Assembly (NCBI GenBank): GCA_900545175.1
Contig: UQYF01000005.1
Location: forward strand, 1-64,000
From: an uncultured Eubacteriales bacterium
Lineage (GTDB): Bacteria; Bacillota; Clostridia; Lachnospirales; Lachnospiraceae
Direction of reading: 5' to 3'
Length of the DNA stretch: 64,000 nucleotides
Each line of letters starts with the position of its first letter. The first letter of the stretch is position 1. Under the pieces are notes generated by a model, which did not search any database, was not told the DNA's origin, and worked only from the letters and a program-made list of their open reading frames with translations. Of the stretch, positions 60,844 through 64,000 are shown piece after piece. The translations under genes were made by a program, and so were the position numbers.

Positions 60844-62283
60844 ATGAGACAGGAAAGAAGAATATTACGAAATATTATTTATGCATTTGCTGCTCAGGGA
60901 ATATCGCTTTTACTTAGTATACTTACTTCGCTTATACTTCCTAAGTTTTTTGATAAAGCAAACTACGGTTACTGGTCGCTTTTCCTATTTTATACAGGAT
61001 ACACAGGCTTTTTCCATTTTGGATTAAATGATGGTGTATATTTAAAAATAGGCGGTATTGAATACAGCGATATGGACAAGAAGATGCTCGGCGGACAGTT
61101 CTGGTTCGGAGCTTTGTTTCAGTCAGTTATTGCAGCCGGGATTATTATATGGGCGCTCACGGCGGGAAAAGGTGCTGACACTGAATTCGTGTTCATAATG
61201 ACAGCGATGTATATGCTTTTGTACAATCTTACATTGTATCTCGGCTGTATATTTCAGGCAGCGAACGAGACAAGACTATATTCAATGTCAGTGATGATTG
61301 ATAAAATTGTATTTATGATATCAATACTGGCATTGTTTGTTATAAAAAGCAGTGATTACAAGACTTATGTATGGCTCTACATGCTTGCGAAGCTGTGCGC
61401 TATGGCATACTGCGTATATAAAGGGCGCGAGGTAGTATTTGCCGGGAGAACGGCATTCGGTTCCGTCGTGCGAGAATCACTTGACAGCATTAAGATAGGT
61501 ATAAATCTTACAATAGCCAACATAGCCGGTAATCTTATACTCGGCGGAGGAAGATTTATTATAGACCGATACTGGGGGATTGAAGATTTCGGAGAAGTGT
61601 CATTTTCTCTCACGCTCACCAATTTCTTTTTGTTGTTCGTGTCACAGATTTCCATGGTTCTGTTTCCGGCACTCAGGCAGATTGATGAAAAGAGGCAGAA
61701 AGATCTGTTTGCAATGTCAAAGCATGTCTTAAATGTGATACTTCCGGTTGTATTTATGGTATATATACCTGCCAAAGAGATACTTAAGCTGTGGCTTCCG
61801 CAGTACGAGGTGAGCCTTGCGTATATGGCGATTCTTCTTCCACTGTGTATTTTTGACGGTAAGATGAACCTTGTATGTGCCACTTATTTTAAGGTGCTTA
61901 GAAAGGAAAGATTTCTTTTGCTTGTAAATCTTATTTCAATGGCACTCAGTATTGTCTTGAGTATTTTTGGCGCATATGGTCTGCACAGTATCGATTCAAT
62001 CATACTCTTTATGGTATGTTCGATAGGCGTAAGGTATTTTATATCGCAGATTTATCTTGAAAAGCTGCTTGGACAGGAAAAAGAGCAGGTTAAAGCGAGA
62101 GTGAAGCTTCTTGAAGAGCTTATACTGGTCACGGTATGTGCATATGTATGCTGGAAGCTGCCGTCACTTACTGCATTTATTGTCGCAGCAGCTGTGTATG
62201 CCATTTATCTTGTGCTTAACAGGGAGAGTGTAATATATCTTTTAAAAATGATAAAAGGAAAGATAAAAAAACAGACTATCTGA
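60844..62283 (+). CDS. polysaccharide flippase (Wzx/MOP superfamily)
   Basis: A 479-residue membrane protein with about 12-14 hydrophobic segments. The N terminus (RRILRNIIYAFAAQGISLLL, ILPKFFDKANYGYWSLFLFY) and the middle block (NLILGGGRFIIDRYWGIEDFGEVSFSL) match oligosaccharide-lipid flippases of the MOP superfamily. The ATG directly follows the UXS-like stop (TAAATG) with no separate ribosome site, so translation is coupled. Together they look like a fragment of surface-glycan synthesis, but no glycosyltransferase genes are in the window. Confidence 0.88.
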   Translation: MRQERRILRNIIYAFAAQGISLLLSILTSLILPKFFDKANYGYWSLFLFYTGYTGFFHFGLNDGVYLKIGGIEYSDMDKKMLGGQFWFGALFQSVIAAGIIIWALTAGKGADTEFVFIMTAMYMLLYNLTLYLGCIFQAANETRLYSMSVMIDKIVFMISILALFVIKSSDYKTYVWLYMLAKLCAMAYCVYKGREVVFAGRTAFGSVVRESLDSIKIGINLTIANIAGNLILGGGRFIIDRYWGIEDFGEVSFSLTLTNFFLLFVSQISMVLFPALRQIDEKRQKDLFAMSKHVLNVILPVVFMVYIPAKEILKLWLPQYEVSLAYMAILLPLCIFDGKMNLVCATYFKVLRKERFLLLVNLISMALSIVLSIFGAYGLHSIDSIILFMVCSIGVRYFISQIYLEKLLGQEKEQVKARVKLLEELILVTVCAYVCWKLPSLTAFIVAAAVYAIYLVLNRESVIYLLKMIKGKIKKQTI

Positions 62284-62324
62284 TGTGTCTTATACGAAAA
62301 TCAGAGTAGGCAAGGAGGATTATT

Positions 62325-63383
62325 ATGGGAATTATCAGAGAAGTGTTCGGACATGACAGCCATGGAGCTACAGTATATTCATACACTGTGACCAATGACC
62401 ATGGAACCAGAATAAGACTTATTGAGATGGGAGCAGCATTGCAGTCACTTGAGGTTGCCGACAGGGATGGCAATTTTGCGGATGTTGTGCTTGGATATGA
62501 CAATGTCGCCCAGTATGAGACCGCTAACGGTGAGAATTTTGGAGTTGTAGTAGGACGTAACGCCAACCGCATAAAGGACGCACGCTTTATGATAAAAGGA
62601 AAAGAATACAAGCTTGCGAAAAATAGCGGAGAGAATAATCTTCACAGCGGTCCGGATGGGTACAGCTCAAGAAGATGGGAAAGTGAGATTGCTGATAACG
62701 AGAGAGGACAAGCGGTAAGATTTTCTCTTGTAAGTCCGGACGGAGACCAGGGAATGCCTGGAGAACTTCATGTCTCTGTCACATATATTCTCACTGACGA
62801 TGACAGCGTGATTCTTGAATATGAGGGTGTTGCGGGTGATGACACTATAGTGAATCTTACCAATCATTCTTACTTTAATCTTGCAGGACATGCTTCAGGT
62901 ACAGTATATGACCAGAAGATGTGGCTTGCGGCAAGTGAGTTCACTCCTTCGGATGCAAGCCTTATCCCGACAGGTGAGTACAGAAGTGTCAAGGGAACTC
63001 CAATGGATTTTACAGAGCCTAAGGCTATCGGGGAAGATATAAATGCTGATTATGAACCTCTTATTCTTGCAGGAGGCTATGATCATAATTTTGTCTTAGA
63101 TAACAAGGGCGAAGTGGAGCTTGCAGGAAGTCTTTATGATGAGAAGAGCGGAAGATTTATGGAAGTGTTCACACAGATGCCGGGTATTCAGATATATACA
63201 GGCAATTTCCTAAGTGGAAAATCAAGAGGCAAGGATGACTGCTATTATGAGAAGCGTGACGGAGTCTGCTTTGAGACACAGTTTTTCCCGGATGCGGTAA
63301 ATAACACGGCATTTGAATCACCGGTAGTTCAGGCAGGCGTGCCGTTTGATTTCGTTACAGCATATAGATTTTCCGTAAAATAA
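62325..63383 (+). CDS. galM: aldose 1-epimerase (galactose mutarotase)
   Basis: A 352-residue enzyme that interconverts alpha- and beta-anomers of galactose or glucose, feeding sugars released by LacZ-type enzymes into the Leloir pathway. Family blocks: MGAALQSLEVADRDGN, VVVGRNANRIKDARF, NLHSGPDGYSSRRWE, catalytic His in VNLTNHSYFNLAGH (near 185), GGYDHNFVL, and catalytic Glu in VCFETQFFPDAVN (near 320). AAGGAGGA precedes the ATG. It is separated from the flippase by 41 bases. Confidence 0.94.
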   Translation: MGIIREVFGHDSHGATVYSYTVTNDHGTRIRLIEMGAALQSLEVADRDGNFADVVLGYDNVAQYETANGENFGVVVGRNANRIKDARFMIKGKEYKLAKNSGENNLHSGPDGYSSRRWESEIADNERGQAVRFSLVSPDGDQGMPGELHVSVTYILTDDDSVILEYEGVAGDDTIVNLTNHSYFNLAGHASGTVYDQKMWLAASEFTPSDASLIPTGEYRSVKGTPMDFTEPKAIGEDINADYEPLILAGGYDHNFVLDNKGEVELAGSLYDEKSGRFMEVFTQMPGIQIYTGNFLSGKSRGKDDCYYEKRDGVCFETQFFPDAVNNTAFESPVVQAGVPFDFVTAYRFSVK

Positions 63384-63384
63384 T

Positions 63385-63450
63385 TTATAAAATAGAGATG
63401 CCAAGCATCGTTTTTATGAGTGGGAAGCGAAAGCGGATTGTGAATATCGT
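63385..63450 (+). repeat. hairpin-plus-tail repeat, copy 3
   Basis: TTATAAAATAGA, the hairpin GATGC-CAA-GCATC (63397-63409), then TTTTTATGAGTGG, GAAGCGAAAGCGGATTG and TGAATATC. It starts immediately after the galM stop. The 17-base tail GAAGCGAAAGCGGATTG is identical in the copy at 39397. Confidence 0.8.
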
Positions 63451-63546
63451 TTACAATAGTGTTGCTGTAAATGACATTGAAAAGATTAATAATATTTAAT
63501 TTTCTGTTATATATGCAATAAAATGAACTGCGATGTGGAGATTATG

Positions 63547-64000
63547 ATGAATAGTAAGCTTGAAAGCATTAATAAAGATGAAGCATTCCGCTATCTGGGT
63601 TATGGTTTATCAATTCCTGACAGACAGACATTAGAGCTTGCGGACGACTGTGAGAAAAAGCTGCTCAGTGTTATAAATGCAAGATACACATACCGATATT
63701 TTGAAATAGACAAAAATAACACTTCCAAAGAGTGTGTGGCTCTTAATGGTACTTCACTCAGCTTATGCGGCAGTTCGATATCCGGGCATCTTGAAGGGTG
63801 TGAGGGAGTTGTACTTTTTGCAGTTACGCTTTCTGATGGGGTTGACAGGCTTATAAGGCAGCTGTCAGTAAAGAGCATGTCGGCAGCTGTTGTTGCGGAC
63901 AGCTTAGCATCTGCGGCAGTCGAGCAGGTGTGCGATATCGCAGAGCGTGAAATAATGAAAGAGTTTGAAGGCAGATATACTACGTGGCGTTTCAGTCCGG
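63547..64000 (+). CDS. stand-alone MetH-type activation (cobalamin reactivation) domain protein, partial
   Basis: The first 151 residues of a protein cut by the window end. It resembles the C-terminal activation domain of B12-dependent methionine synthase, which reductively remethylates oxidised cobalamin with SAM. Visible are the N-terminal EAFRYLGYG, GSSISGHLEGCEGVVLFAVT and LADSLASAAVEQVCD-like blocks. In many clostridia MetH lacks this domain and a separate ~220-residue protein supplies it, which fits this start at an ATG six bases after GGAG. The metH gene itself would probably lie to the right, outside the window. Confidence 0.8.
   Translation, partial: MNSKLESINKDEAFRYLGYGLSIPDRQTLELADDCEKKLLSVINARYTYRYFEIDKNNTSKECVALNGTSLSLCGSSISGHLEGCEGVVLFAVTLSDGVDRLIRQLSVKSMSAAVVADSLASAAVEQVCDIAEREIMKEFEGRYTTWRFSP

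Noticed and set aside
59911..62283. Complete capsule or exopolysaccharide cluster
   Set aside because: Only a nucleotide-sugar enzyme and a flippase are present; no glycosyltransferases or polymerase are seen in the window.

Overview
The window looks like a chromosomal segment of a low-to-moderate GC, strictly anaerobic Clostridia member, most probably Lachnospiraceae. I infer this from the pyruvate:ferredoxin oxidoreductase, the Rex-type operators at adhE, ferredoxin-domain aldo/keto reductases, a Tyr T-box, a yybP-ykoY riboswitch, strong AGGAGG ribosome sites and TTGACA/TGnTATAAT promoters. The species cannot be fixed from the sequence. I saw no prophage, insertion sequence or CRISPR array; genes are packed mostly on the + strand as short operons.

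Layout. 1-260: 3' tip of a 23S rRNA gene and a tRNA-Trp with its own promoter and terminator. 332-613: a broken nitroreductase. 1008-6605: pyruvate:ferredoxin oxidoreductase, then a chemoreceptor. 6888-12098: two ferredoxin-type aldo/keto reductases, a divergent spore-photoproduct-lyase-like radical SAM protein, an SDR, and kduD. 12203-18292: a DUF3048 lipoprotein, a reverse-strand ABC exporter and adhE with two tandem Rex operators. 18555-24293: a small-molecule kinase, riboswitch-controlled mntP, BirA-controlled bioY (reverse strand), an ABC-F ATPase and an orphan solute-binding lipoprotein. 24427-30443: a heterodimeric ABC exporter whose two genes are separated by a 61-bp tandem repeat, proB, and an MBOAT acyltransferase. 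30696-35732: a nitrogen operon (polar amino acid ABC importer plus an ammonium channel fused to a PII domain). 35777-41073: a 2-hydroxyacid dehydrogenase, a MATE exporter, an aminotransferase, and a T-box-controlled tyrS. 41345-49368: PadR regulator, DUF1700/DUF4097 protein, a second heterodimeric ABC exporter, and a fusion of a CDP-alcohol phosphatidyltransferase with a cardiolipin-synthase-type phospholipase D module. 49595-54793: lacZ, then a NifU-like scaffold with a GGGtGRT-family protein. 55427-64000: an S51 peptidase, an Asn-rich membrane protein, two reverse-strand membrane proteins, an XRE regulator, a UDP-glucuronate-decarboxylase-like enzyme, a polysaccharide flippase, galactose mutarotase, and the start of a stand-alone MetH activation protein.

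How it fits together. Central fermentation is represented by pyruvate oxidation to acetyl-CoA (PFOR) and its reduction to ethanol (AdhE), the latter apparently controlled by NADH/NAD through Rex. A Rex-like site also sits before the NifU-like/GGGtGRT pair. That pair is the most plausible under-described system here: two genes with highly biased codon use, one scaffold-like and one of unknown function. The PgsA-Cls fusion and the SPL-like/SDR pair are the other main candidates.

Non-coding structure is unusually rich. At least three families of dispersed palindromic or hairpin-plus-tail repeats lie just after stop codons. Several intrinsic-terminator-like hairpins also lie in 5' leaders. All identifications are by eye from sequence; no alignments or database searches were run.
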